Below the pieces are notes generated by a model. The model had not been told where the DNA came from, did no database searches, and was given only the letters and a program-made list of their open reading frames with translations. Below are positions 44,570 through 52,933 of a stretch of 64,000 nt of DNA, piece after piece; position 1 is the stretch's first letter, and each line of letters opens with the position of its first letter. The stretch is from Amycolatopsis umgeniensis (GTDB taxonomy: Bacteria > Actinomycetota > Actinomycetes > Mycobacteriales > Pseudonocardiaceae), in NCBI RefSeq assembly GCF_014205155.1, contig NZ_JACHMX010000001.1, positions 992,001 to 1,056,000 on the forward strand, given 5' to 3'. A program made the translations under genes and the position numbers.

Positions 44570-45718
44570 CTAAACGAGTTCTTGTGCGGCGCTGACGGCG
44601 GCGATGAGGTCCGCCCAGCGCCCCGGGCCGGCGAGGCCGAGGTGGTACAGGTGCAATTCGGTGGCGCCGGCTTTGCCGAGCTCGAGGGTGTAGGCCTCGA
44701 TGTCGGGAACCGGACTCGCCGCCACCGCGGTGATGTAGCTGCCGACGGCGACCTTCTGCGGCAGCTTCGCCCGCGCCGTCCCGACGGCGCCCACGCTGGG
44801 GCGGCCGGGTGCCCAGTTCTGCAGGACCACCGCGTCGACGTCGTCGGGCACCGACGGCGTCAGCCCGGGCAGCGCGCCGGTGACCCACGGGTCCATCGCG
44901 CCGTGCAGCACGATCCGGATCCCCGACGGGATCTTCGCGAGCACTTCACGCCGAAGCGCGTCCGTCGCCTTCTGCCGCGTGTCGAGCAGGACCTGCCGCA
45001 GGGTGGGCAGGATCTTGTCCTCGGTGGCGCGGAGGTCACCGCTGTCGATCAGCCGCCGGACCTCGGCACGCAGCTTGCCCAGCGCCTTCGCCGGATCCTT
45101 GCCCGCCTCGGCCCAGGAGTCGAGGCACGCGTCGCAGCAGCAGACCGACAGCAGCCGCGCCACCGCGGGCGACCAGACGCCGTCGGTCTTCTCGTGCTGG
45201 TGCTGGTGGATGGCGCCGAGCGGGCCGCACGCCTCGAGGATGACCGAGGCGAAATCGAGCCCCGCGAGGCTTTCCGCGGTCACGTTCGCCGCGTACTCGC
45301 GGACCGCCTGCTGGCCGGGGCACAGCGCCCACGGGTACCGCTCGCCGAAGCAGTTGCGCACGGTGAAGTCCGGGAACTCCGTGCCCAGCTGCGAGTTGTG
45401 CGTCAGCACGATCCACGCCGCGGCCGGGATACCCGCCTCGTTCAGCAGCCGGACGGCGTCGCCCGCGCTGTCGCGGCTCTCCACCCAATCCGGTTCGGCG
45501 GGCTTCAGCTCACCCCAGGCCTCGTCGCGCACCGGCCGGTACAGCGCCGCGTGGCGCGCGACGACCGAGGTGCGCTCGGGCGACCAGGGCGTCGCCGCGC
45601 GGGCGCTGTGGTACGACACGGCGACGGCGACCTCGTCGACGCCGAGTTCCCGTACGCGCTCGACGAACCCGGGATCGTCGACGACGTCCCAGGGGTAGGC
45701 GTATCCGGTGACCTTCAC
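44570..45718 (-). CDS. uncharacterised TIM-barrel-like protein in uronate operon
   Basis: The 382-residue soluble protein has no signal peptide. The pattern suggests a TIM-barrel: KVTGYAYPWDVVD at the start, VDEVAVAVSYHS, AAWIVLTHNS, FASVILEACGPLG, VDAVVLQNWAPG. A Cys cluster VCCCDACLDSW (~residue 190) recalls the CxCxxC metal or structural motif of hypothetical TIM-barrel glycosidase-like proteins. Acidic residues fall in positions compatible with hydrolase chemistry, but none could be assigned. It sits between aldehyde dehydrogenase and glucarate dehydratase with gaps of only 15 and 4 bp, so a role in uronate or sugar-acid use is probable. No established function is known to me. Confidence 0.75.
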   Translation of the reverse strand: MKVTGYAYPWDVVDDPGFVERVRELGVDEVAVAVSYHSARAATPWSPERTSVVARHAALYRPVRDEAWGELKPAEPDWVESRDSAGDAVRLLNEAGIPAAAWIVLTHNSQLGTEFPDFTVRNCFGERYPWALCPGQQAVREYAANVTAESLAGLDFASVILEACGPLGAIHQHQHEKTDGVWSPAVARLLSVCCCDACLDSWAEAGKDPAKALGKLRAEVRRLIDSGDLRATEDKILPTLRQVLLDTRQKATDALRREVLAKIPSGIRIVLHGAMDPWVTGALPGLTPSVPDDVDAVVLQNWAPGRPSVGAVGTARAKLPQKVAVGSYITAVAASPVPDIEAYTLELGKAGATELHLYHLGLAGPGRWADLIAAVSAAQELV

Positions 45719-45722
45719 CCCG

Positions 45723-46979
45723 TCACCACCGTGCCGTGTTCGGTTCGAAGTTTCCGACGAACTTCCGCATATAGGTCACGTCATCCCGTTTGGTCTGTCC
45801 ACTTCGGACATAGTCTTCATGGGCCCGTGCCAGCGCGTCGGGGTCGAGTTCGACCCCCAGCCCCGGCTTGTCGGGCACCGCGACCGCACCGTCGACGAAC
45901 TCCAGCGCACCCGGGGCGATGACGTCGGCCGTCTTCCACGGCCAGTGGGTGTCGCAGGCGTAGGTCAGGTGCGGCGTCGCCGCGGCCACGTGCACCATAG
46001 CGGCCAGACTGATCCCGAGATGACTGTTCGAATGCATGGAAAGCCCCACGTCGAAGCATTCCGCCGTGGTGGAGAGGGCTTGCGTGTCCCGCAGGCCACC
46101 CCAGTAATGATGGTCCGAAAGTATTACGCCGACCGCTCGCTGCCGGAAGGCGGGCTCGATGTCCGCGAAGCGCACGACGCACATGTTCGTGGCCAGCGGC
46201 ATGTTCGCCTTCTCGGCGACCCTGGCCATGCCCTCAATGCCCGGAGTCGGGTCCTCGAGGTACTCCAGGACACCGTCGAGCTCCTCGGCCACCCGGATCC
46301 CGGTTTCGGGAGTCCAGGCAGCGTTCGGGTCGATGCGGAGCGGGTGGTCCGGGAACGCCTCGGCGAGCGCGCGGATGCCGTCCATCTCCTGGTCGGGGTC
46401 GAAGGCACCGCCCTTGAGCTTGATGGAGCGGAAGCCGTACTCCTCGACCATCCGCCGCGCCTCGCCGACGAGCGCCTCCGGCGTGGTCACCTCGCCCCAC
46501 GAGTCCTCCTCGGCGCCGATGTGGGCACCGAACTTGTAGAACAGGTAGGCGGAGAAGTCGACGGCGTCGCGCGCCTTGCCGCCGAGCAGGTCCACCACCG
46601 GCCTGCCGAGGTAGTGACCCTGGGCGTCGAGCGCGGCGACCTCGAACAGCGAGTACACGCTGGCGACCGTCTTGCTGACGGAGAATCCGCCGGTGAGCCC
46701 GTGAGCGTCGGCGAAGACGACCTCGCCCAGCGTGGTGGCGACCTTCCGACGGAGGCCGGGCAGGTCGAACACGTCCTGTCCCTTGAGTTCCGGCAGCACC
46801 TTGCGAACCTGCTCGAGAAACGCGAGGTCACCGTAGGACTCACCGAGGCCGACCACACCGTCCTCGCAGATCAGCTGGACGACACCGCGCAGCGCGAAGG
46901 GCTCGTGCACGCCCATCGCGTTGAGCAGCGGCGGGTCGGCGAAGGCGACCGGGGTCAGGACGACGTCGAGAACCTTCAT
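45723..46979 (-). CDS. glucarate dehydratase-type enolase-superfamily enzyme
   Basis: The 418-residue protein has the enolase-superfamily capping domain, then a barrel with the KxK motif SIKLKGG (~residue 205), RIDPNAAW (metal Asp), EDPTPGIEG (metal Glu), ILSDHHYWGG and the His of MHSNSHLG (~residue 340), as in glucarate/galactarate dehydratases. It likely removes water from D-glucarate (or galactarate) to give 5-dehydro-4-deoxy-D-glucarate. The ATG lies two bases past the kdgD stop, so the genes are coupled. It follows the pathway order between uronate dehydrogenase and KdgD. Which sugar acid is preferred cannot be told. Confidence 0.86.
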   Translation of the reverse strand: MKVLDVVLTPVAFADPPLLNAMGVHEPFALRGVVQLICEDGVVGLGESYGDLAFLEQVRKVLPELKGQDVFDLPGLRRKVATTLGEVVFADAHGLTGGFSVSKTVASVYSLFEVAALDAQGHYLGRPVVDLLGGKARDAVDFSAYLFYKFGAHIGAEEDSWGEVTTPEALVGEARRMVEEYGFRSIKLKGGAFDPDQEMDGIRALAEAFPDHPLRIDPNAAWTPETGIRVAEELDGVLEYLEDPTPGIEGMARVAEKANMPLATNMCVVRFADIEPAFRQRAVGVILSDHHYWGGLRDTQALSTTAECFDVGLSMHSNSHLGISLAAMVHVAAATPHLTYACDTHWPWKTADVIAPGALEFVDGAVAVPDKPGLGVELDPDALARAHEDYVRSGQTKRDDVTYMRKFVGNFEPNTARW

Positions 46980-46981
46980 CT

Positions 46982-47926
46982 TCAGGCACCGGTCCCGACG
47001 GACTTGAGGACGGCGAATCCGTCGTCGACGATCTTCTCCAGCCGCGCGATCTGGTCCGCCGTCGGCTCGACCAGCGGCGGCCGGACCGAGCCGACCTTGT
47101 CGCCACGCAGCCGCGCGGCGGCCTTGACCAGCGACACGGCGAAGCCCTGTCCCTCGTCGCGCAACGCCACCAGCGGCAGGTAGAACCCGGCGAGCAGCGC
47201 CTCCATGACGGCGTCGTCGTTCTCCGCGAGCGCGCGGTGGAACCGGGCCGCGATCTCGGGGGCGAAACAGTGCACGGCCGAGGAGTACCGCGCCACGCCG
47301 ACCGCCGCGTAGGCGCGCGCGGAGACTTCCGCGGTGGGAAGACCGTTGAAGAACAGGAACTCCCGGGCCCGGTCGGTGTCGACCGACCGGATCGTGGTGA
47401 TGATCCGGCTCATCAGCTCGACGTCGCCGAAGCCGTCCTTGAGACCGACCACCGACGGGATGTCGAGCAGCTCCACGGCCGAGTTCGGGGTGAACACGCC
47501 GGTGGAACGGTGGTACACGATCACCGGGATCGACGAATCCCCGACGGCGTACCGGACGTGGTCGACCAGCCCGGACGGCGGACCGGTCACCAGGTAGGGC
47601 GGCAGGAGGAGGACGCCGTCCGCGCCGCCCGCCTCCGCCGCCGCGATCCCGGCACGGGCCGACGCGGCACCGCCGCCCGCCCCGACCCACACGGGCACAC
47701 GCCCGGAAACGACCTCACGAGCCTTACGCAGGATCGCTGCGTGCTCTTCCGGGGACAGCGAGCTGAATTCGCCCGTACCGCAGGCGACGAACAGCGCGCC
47801 GGCTCCGGCGGCCACATGGCTCTCGACGTTTTCCGCGAACGCGTCGAGGTTGAGTTCCAGTCCCTCGGTGAAGGGGGTCAGGGGGAACGCCAGTAGGCCG
47901 TCGAGTTCGATCTTGGGCTGTGCCAT
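46982..47926 (-). CDS. kdgD: 5-dehydro-4-deoxyglucarate dehydratase (KdgD)
   Basis: The 314-residue protein belongs to the DapA/NAL family, with the Schiff-base Lys in VVGLKDGFGD (~residue 183), the Tyr of VIVYHR (~residue 156) and the CGTGEFSSLS loop (~residue 48). The phrases FPLTPF and CGTGEFSSL are typical of KdgD, which converts 5-dehydro-4-deoxy-D-glucarate to 2-oxoglutarate semialdehyde with loss of water and CO2. The start MAQPKIELDG was preferred over a longer frame to 48028, which would overlap the transporter gene. It is encoded just upstream of glucarate dehydratase, two bases apart. Confidence 0.88.
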   Translation of the reverse strand: MAQPKIELDGLLAFPLTPFTEGLELNLDAFAENVESHVAAGAGALFVACGTGEFSSLSPEEHAAILRKAREVVSGRVPVWVGAGGGAASARAGIAAAEAGGADGVLLLPPYLVTGPPSGLVDHVRYAVGDSSIPVIVYHRSTGVFTPNSAVELLDIPSVVGLKDGFGDVELMSRIITTIRSVDTDRAREFLFFNGLPTAEVSARAYAAVGVARYSSAVHCFAPEIAARFHRALAENDDAVMEALLAGFYLPLVALRDEGQGFAVSLVKAAARLRGDKVGSVRPPLVEPTADQIARLEKIVDDGFAVLKSVGTGA

Positions 47927-47972
47927 GGATTTCTCTTTCGTTCTTTGTGGATGGTCCCGGGTACGGGCCCGG

Positions 47973-49484
47973 TCAGGCGGGCACGGTGGTGCCGTCCTGC
48001 GACTTGCTGGATGTGACGTCGTCGTCACGGTCGATCGTGTCGATGATCTCGTCGGTGGTGGCCTTGCGCTCGGGCATGAGGTAGCCGAGCCCGATGAACA
48101 GCGCCAGCGAGACCAAAATCGGGGTGGACACGGTGACCGCGAGAGTGGCGTTGTAGCCGTAGTAAGCGATCGCGTAAGCGAGCAGACCGCCCGCCCAGGA
48201 GATCAGCGCCGCGCGGGAACCGGATCGGCGGAACGCGGGCAGCATCCCCAGCAGCAGCGGTACCGAGATCGGGCCCATCAGCGCCGCGACCCAGAGCACC
48301 ACGATACCCAGCACACCACCGAGTTTCTCGGCCTGTGTGGCCACCGCCATGGTGAGCACGACGAAGACCACCGTCGAGATCCGCGCCGCGAGCAGCCCCT
48401 GGGAATCGGTGAAGTTGCGGGCCTTCTTCCACAGCACCGGCATCATGTCGCGGGTGATGACCGCGGAGATCGCGTTGGCGTCGGAGGAGACCATCGCCAT
48501 GGTGTGCGAGAAGATCCCGGCCAGCACCAGCCCGACCAGACCCGGCGGGAGGAACGTCGTGGTCATGATCGCGTAGGCGTTGTTGGGGTTCGAGATGTTC
48601 GGGATGAGCAGCGGGGCGGCGAACATCGGGAACATCATCACCAGCGGCCACACCAGGTACAGGATCGAGGAGAGCCGTGCGCCGCGACGGGCTTCGTAGG
48701 TGTTCGGCGCGGCCATGTAGCGCTGCGCCAGGTTCCACATACCGCCGTTGTACTCCAGCGTCTTCACCAGCACGTAGACGAGCAACACCACGGTGGTGAA
48801 CTTCGACGTGGTCGGGTTCAGGTGAGCGGGCGGGAGGTCGCCCCATACGGTCCACAGTCCGGAGACGCCGCCGAGCTTGTCCAGCACGACCCACAGCATC
48901 ACGATCGCCGCGATGGCCTGGATGACGAACTGGCCGAAGTCGGTGAGCGCGTCGGCCCAGAGACCGCCGACGGTGCAGTAGATCAGCGTGATCGTGCCGG
49001 TGATGATGATGCCCCAGGTGTAGGGCACGCCCGCGAAGACGTTGAGGATCGTCGCGACCGCGAACCACTTGGCCGCGATGTCGAAGATCTTCAGGAGGCT
49101 GCCGCTCCAGGCCAGGGCCTGCTGGGTGGGCACGTTGAAGCGTTTCGCCAGGTACTCGAGCGGCGAGGCGACACCGAGTTTCGAGCGCAGGCGGTTCCAC
49201 CGCGAGGCGAACAGCCAGCTGCCGATGCCGACGCCGATCCCGATGCTGGCCATGCCCCAGAAGTAGACGGTGATGCCGTCCGTGTAGGCGACGCCCGCGT
49301 ACGCGACGAAGAGAACCGCGCTGTAGCCGGACATGTGGTGGGAAATACCGGCCAGCCACCACGGCATCTTCCCGCCGGCGGTGAAGAAGTCACTGACCGT
49401 GTTGACCCGGCTGTGCGACCACAGTCCGATCACCACCATCAGCACGAAATACGCGGACACCATGATCCAGTCCAGCAAATGCAC
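47973..49484 (-). CDS. sodium:solute symporter family transporter
   Basis: The 503-residue membrane protein has about 13 transmembrane helices. Features of the SSS family are FFTAGGKMPWWLAGISHHMSGYSA in the first loop (~residues 33-56), WADALTDFGQFVIQ (~residue 180) and the C-terminal half with FSHTMAMVSSDANAIS (~residue 325). It likely imports uronate or a sugar acid with sodium, from its place at the head of the catabolic operon. The start is GTG 49484 with AAAGGAG seven bases upstream. It is divergent from the IclR gene, with the dyads in between. Confidence 0.85.
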   Translation of the reverse strand: MHLLDWIMVSAYFVLMVVIGLWSHSRVNTVSDFFTAGGKMPWWLAGISHHMSGYSAVLFVAYAGVAYTDGITVYFWGMASIGIGVGIGSWLFASRWNRLRSKLGVASPLEYLAKRFNVPTQQALAWSGSLLKIFDIAAKWFAVATILNVFAGVPYTWGIIITGTITLIYCTVGGLWADALTDFGQFVIQAIAAIVMLWVVLDKLGGVSGLWTVWGDLPPAHLNPTTSKFTTVVLLVYVLVKTLEYNGGMWNLAQRYMAAPNTYEARRGARLSSILYLVWPLVMMFPMFAAPLLIPNISNPNNAYAIMTTTFLPPGLVGLVLAGIFSHTMAMVSSDANAISAVITRDMMPVLWKKARNFTDSQGLLAARISTVVFVVLTMAVATQAEKLGGVLGIVVLWVAALMGPISVPLLLGMLPAFRRSGSRAALISWAGGLLAYAIAYYGYNATLAVTVSTPILVSLALFIGLGYLMPERKATTDEIIDTIDRDDDVTSSKSQDGTTVPA

Positions 49485-49530
49485 CGCTGACTCCTTTCCG
49501 CGTCCACGACGATGCGGTCCAGCCCGACCT

Positions 49531-49583
49531 GTTCACATCCATGAACGGAGTCTGTTATAGTGATTATGTTCATCCATAAGAAC
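49531..49583. promoter_or_regulatory. two 16-bp dyads and -10 TATAGT: IclR-type operator region
   Basis: Box 1 GTTCACATCCATGAAC (49531-49546) has GTTCA/TGAAC arms. Box 2 GTTCATCCATAAGAAC (49568-49583) shares GTTC..ATCCAT..GAAC. TATAGT (49556-49561) is a likely -10 for the IclR gene. With a transcription start near 49568, box 2 covers +1 and box 1 overlaps the -35 region. This fits autoregulation and control of the divergent transporter operon. Confidence 0.6.
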
Positions 49584-49643
49584 GCTGTTCGGGACGCTAA
49601 TATGGCCGGAGTCACAAGTCAACGGCCGGATGGAGGAGCACGG

Positions 49644-50459
49644 ATGCCGCAGCAGGAAGCCGCTGTCACCGTGGCGAACGGCGCGTCCGGCGCGCCCGAA
49701 CCCGCCGGGGTGAAATCGGCACGGCGGGCCATCGACCTCATCGAGACCTTCGCCGCGAATGACGTCTGGCTCTCCCTGTCGGATCTCCACGCGCGGACCG
49801 GTTTCCCCAGGTCGAGCCTGCACGGACTGCTCCGCACCCTGCTCGAAGCCGGCTGGCTGGAGGTGGACACCAACACCGCCCGCTACCGGCTCGGCGTCCG
49901 CGCGCTGATCTGCGGCACGGCCTATCTGGACCGCGACCCGGTCGTCCCGTACGCGACCGAGGCGTTGGAGCGGATCCGGGAGAAGACCGGGTTCACCGCG
50001 CACTTCGCGCGCCGTGAGGGCACCGACGTCGTCTACCTGGAGACGCGCGAATCACGGCACTCGACACACCTCGTGTCGCGCGTCGGGCGCACCCTGCCCA
50101 CCCACGCCACCGCGCTGGGGAAGGCGTTGCTCGCCGAACTGACGCACGACGAGATCAGCGAACTCCTGACCGGAGAGCTGTCCGCGCTGACCCCGAACAC
50201 CATCACCTCGGCCGAAGCCCTGCACGCCGAATGCGCGAAGACCCGCGAACGCGGCTATGCGGCGGAAATCGAGGAAGGCAGCCTCGGCGTCCGGTGCGTC
50301 GCGGCCGTGATCCCGTACCGCATCCCCGGCACGGACGCGATCAGCTGCTCCATGCCGGTCACCGAAGTCACCGACGCCGACGCCCAGCGCGTCGGTGAGC
50401 TCCTCGCCGAAATCACCGCGGAACTCGGCCAGCAACTGCGCCGCGCCGGCATCCGCTGA
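49644..50459 (+). CDS. IclR-family transcriptional regulator of uronate catabolism
   Basis: The 271-residue protein has an N-terminal winged helix (RAIDLIETFAANDVWLSLSDLHARTGFPRSSLHGLLRTL, ~residues 25-65) and a C-terminal IclR ligand domain (VVYLETRESRHSTHLVSRVGRTLPTHATALGKALLAEL and EEGSLGVRCVAAVI). ATG 49644 has GGAGGA six bases upstream; a longer frame exists to 49560 but overlaps the operator. Likely ligands are a uronate or its sugar-acid product. It is divergent from the transporter-kdgD operon and co-directional with uronate dehydrogenase (36-bp gap), so it probably controls both. Confidence 0.88.
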   Translation: MPQQEAAVTVANGASGAPEPAGVKSARRAIDLIETFAANDVWLSLSDLHARTGFPRSSLHGLLRTLLEAGWLEVDTNTARYRLGVRALICGTAYLDRDPVVPYATEALERIREKTGFTAHFARREGTDVVYLETRESRHSTHLVSRVGRTLPTHATALGKALLAELTHDEISELLTGELSALTPNTITSAEALHAECAKTRERGYAAEIEEGSLGVRCVAAVIPYRIPGTDAISCSMPVTEVTDADAQRVGELLAEITAELGQQLRRAGIR

Positions 50460-50495
50460 TCCTTCCCGTTCTTCCTTTACCGACAAGGGGTTCCC

Positions 50496-51320
50496 ATGGC
50501 AGACCAGCGCGTCCTGATCACCGGCTCGGCGGGCATCGTCGGCACCCTGATGCGGCCGCGGCTGCGCCGTTCCGGCCGGGTGCTGCGCCTGCTCGACCTG
50601 GCAGCGCAGCCCGAAGCCTCGGGTGGCGAGGACGTCGAGCTGATCACCGCGTCGGTGACCGACCCGGAGGCGATGGCGAAGGCGTGTACCGGCGTCGACG
50701 CGGTGATCCACTTGGGCGGGCACAGCCGCGAGAACTCGTGGGAAGCCACGCTCGACGTCAACATCAACGGCACCCACACCGTCCTCGAAGCCGCGCGGGC
50801 GGCCGGCGTGCCGCGTGTGATCCTGGCTTCCAGCAACCACTCCGTCGGCTTCCGCCGCAACGACGAGGCGGGTGAAACCGGCCTCCCCGCCGACTCCACG
50901 CCTCGTCCCGACACCTACTACGGCGTCAGCAAGGCGGCCATCGAATCGCTCGGCAGCCTGTACCACTCACGGTTCGGCATGGACGTGATCGTCATCCGGA
51001 TCGGCTCGTGCTTCGAAGATCCGCTCGTCCTCGGCCCGCGCGGCCTGACCACCTGGCTCTCCCCCGACGACGGCGCCCGTCTGTTCGAGGCCTGCCTGAG
51101 CTACCCCTCCCCCGGCTACCGGCTGATCTGGGGCGTCTCCGACAACACCCGCCGGATCTACTCGCTCGCCGAAGCCGAGGAACTGGGCTACAAATCGCTC
51201 GACAACGCCGAGACCTACGCCGATCAGCTGGCGGACAGGCCGGCGCCGACCGGGGCGGCGGCGGAGTACGTCGGCGGACCGTTCTGCACCGCTCCGCTGG
51301 GGGCCTACAACCCGCTCTGA
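50496..51320 (+). CDS. udh: uronate dehydrogenase (NAD-dependent SDR/epimerase fold)
   Basis: The 274-residue extended-SDR protein has the Rossmann motif GSAGIVG (~residues 10-16), the Asp of LLDLAAQPE for NAD(H) preference, and the catalytic YYGVSK (~residue 145) with a preceding Ser in LASSNHSVGF. The last two thirds match uronate dehydrogenases, which oxidise D-glucuronate or D-galacturonate to the aldarolactone with NAD. Within this cluster it supplies the first step of the oxidative uronate route. ATG 50496 follows AAGGGG. Symbol confidence is moderate, since related epimerases share much of the fold. Confidence 0.82.
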   Translation: MADQRVLITGSAGIVGTLMRPRLRRSGRVLRLLDLAAQPEASGGEDVELITASVTDPEAMAKACTGVDAVIHLGGHSRENSWEATLDVNINGTHTVLEAARAAGVPRVILASSNHSVGFRRNDEAGETGLPADSTPRPDTYYGVSKAAIESLGSLYHSRFGMDVIVIRIGSCFEDPLVLGPRGLTTWLSPDDGARLFEACLSYPSPGYRLIWGVSDNTRRIYSLAEAEELGYKSLDNAETYADQLADRPAPTGAAAEYVGGPFCTAPLGAYNPL

Positions 51321-51330
51321 GCCGGCCGGG

Positions 51331-51466
51331 ACTCGCGTGCTCAGAGACCGCACTCGCGTGATCGGACCCGGAACTCGCGTGACTGGACGCCGCACTCAAG
51401 TGTTCCGCCCGTGATCACGCGAGTTCCGTCCCTGATCACGCGAGTTCCGGGTCCAGTCACGTGAGT
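51331..51466. repeat. 21-bp-phased ACTCGCGTG array with orientation switch
   Basis: ACTCGCGTG or a close variant begins at 51331, 51352, 51373 and 51394 on the plus strand. The reverse-complement core begins at 51416, 51437 and 51458. Both halves step by exactly 21 bp. Unit ends such as GGACCCGGA are also conserved. The array fills the gap between the convergent uronate dehydrogenase and TetR genes, and its last unit overlaps the TetR stop codon. It can fold into a large stem. Confidence 0.85.
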
Positions 51467-52041
51467 TCCGGGTCGGGCTCGACGATCGCGGTGAGGACGC
51501 GGGTGATCTGGGCCGTCAGCTGGTCAGGATCGGCTTCACGCAGTGCGGGCGTGCCGATGATCCGGCGCATCAGCCAAGTGCCCGCCAGTAAGGCCAATCC
51601 CAGCTCGGCACGTTGCCCGGCGTGATCGCCGCGCAGAGCGTCGGCGAACCGGGCGCCGACGTTCTCGAGGATCCCCTCCCGCATGATCTCCGCCGCCCTC
51701 GGATTGGCCGCCGACTTGAGCATCAGCTCGAACGGGCCGAGATGCTCGGCCTCCGGGGCAGTGCGGTCGACGAGCGCGCGGGCGGTCCGGGCGGCGAGGT
51801 CGGCCGGTTCGGTCGGGACCATCGTGGGCTGCGCAAAGGAAACGGCGACGACCTCGGTGAACAACGCTTCCTTGGAGCCGAAGTAGCGGTTGATCAGGAT
51901 CGCCGTCACGCCCGCCGCGGCCGCGATCTCACGGAGGCCGACGCCGTCGTATCCGTGGCGGGTGAACGCCGTGATCGCCGAGTCGAGAATGGCCTGCCGG
52001 GTCGCGGCCGCGTTGCGGGCGCGGGGTGTGGTGCGGCTCAT
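51457..52041 (-). CDS. TetR-family transcriptional regulator
   Basis: The 194-residue protein has an N-terminal TetR helix-turn-helix (TRQAILDSAITAFTRHGYDGVGLREIAAAAGVTAILINRYFGSKEALF, ~residues 13-60) and a helical ligand domain with PFELMLKSAANPRA. ATG 52041 lacks a ribosome site but has TAGACT ending seven bases upstream on the minus strand, so its mRNA is likely leaderless. It is divergent from an SDR gene (80-bp gap). The dyad in that gap covers both -10 boxes. It likely represses itself and the SDR; its ligand is unknown. The stop codon lies in the last unit of the 21-bp array. Confidence 0.87.
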   Translation of the reverse strand: MSRTTPRARNAAATRQAILDSAITAFTRHGYDGVGLREIAAAAGVTAILINRYFGSKEALFTEVVAVSFAQPTMVPTEPADLAARTARALVDRTAPEAEHLGPFELMLKSAANPRAAEIMREGILENVGARFADALRGDHAGQRAELGLALLAGTWLMRRIIGTPALREADPDQLTAQITRVLTAIVEPDPELT

Positions 52042-52048
52042 GCGGCTA

Positions 52049-52095
52049 AGTCTACAGGTGGATACATAACCGAGCGTAGTATACAGCTGCAGACA
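52049..52095. promoter_or_regulatory. dyad operator overlapping both divergent -10 boxes
   Basis: An 18-bp half-site at 52049-52066 and its inverted partner at 52078-52095 match at 13 of 18 positions, with an 11-bp spacer. TAGACT (52049-52054, minus strand) and TAGTAT (52077-52082, plus strand) are the likely -10 boxes for TetR and SDR. Each half-site therefore covers one promoter, as a TetR-type operator would. Confidence 0.55.
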
Positions 52096-52120
52096 TAGCG
52101 CCGACCCGGAAGGATTTCTC

Positions 52121-52921
<801 letters not shown>

Positions 52922-52933
52922 CGTCTCGGCGGT

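Noticed and set aside
43037..45922. 961-residue plus-strand frame
   Set aside because: It is the mirror of the aldehyde dehydrogenase and the unknown operon gene; composition is non-native.
51331..51466. CRISPR array
   Set aside because: Units are contiguous 21-mers without unique spacers and reverse orientation; no cas genes are nearby.
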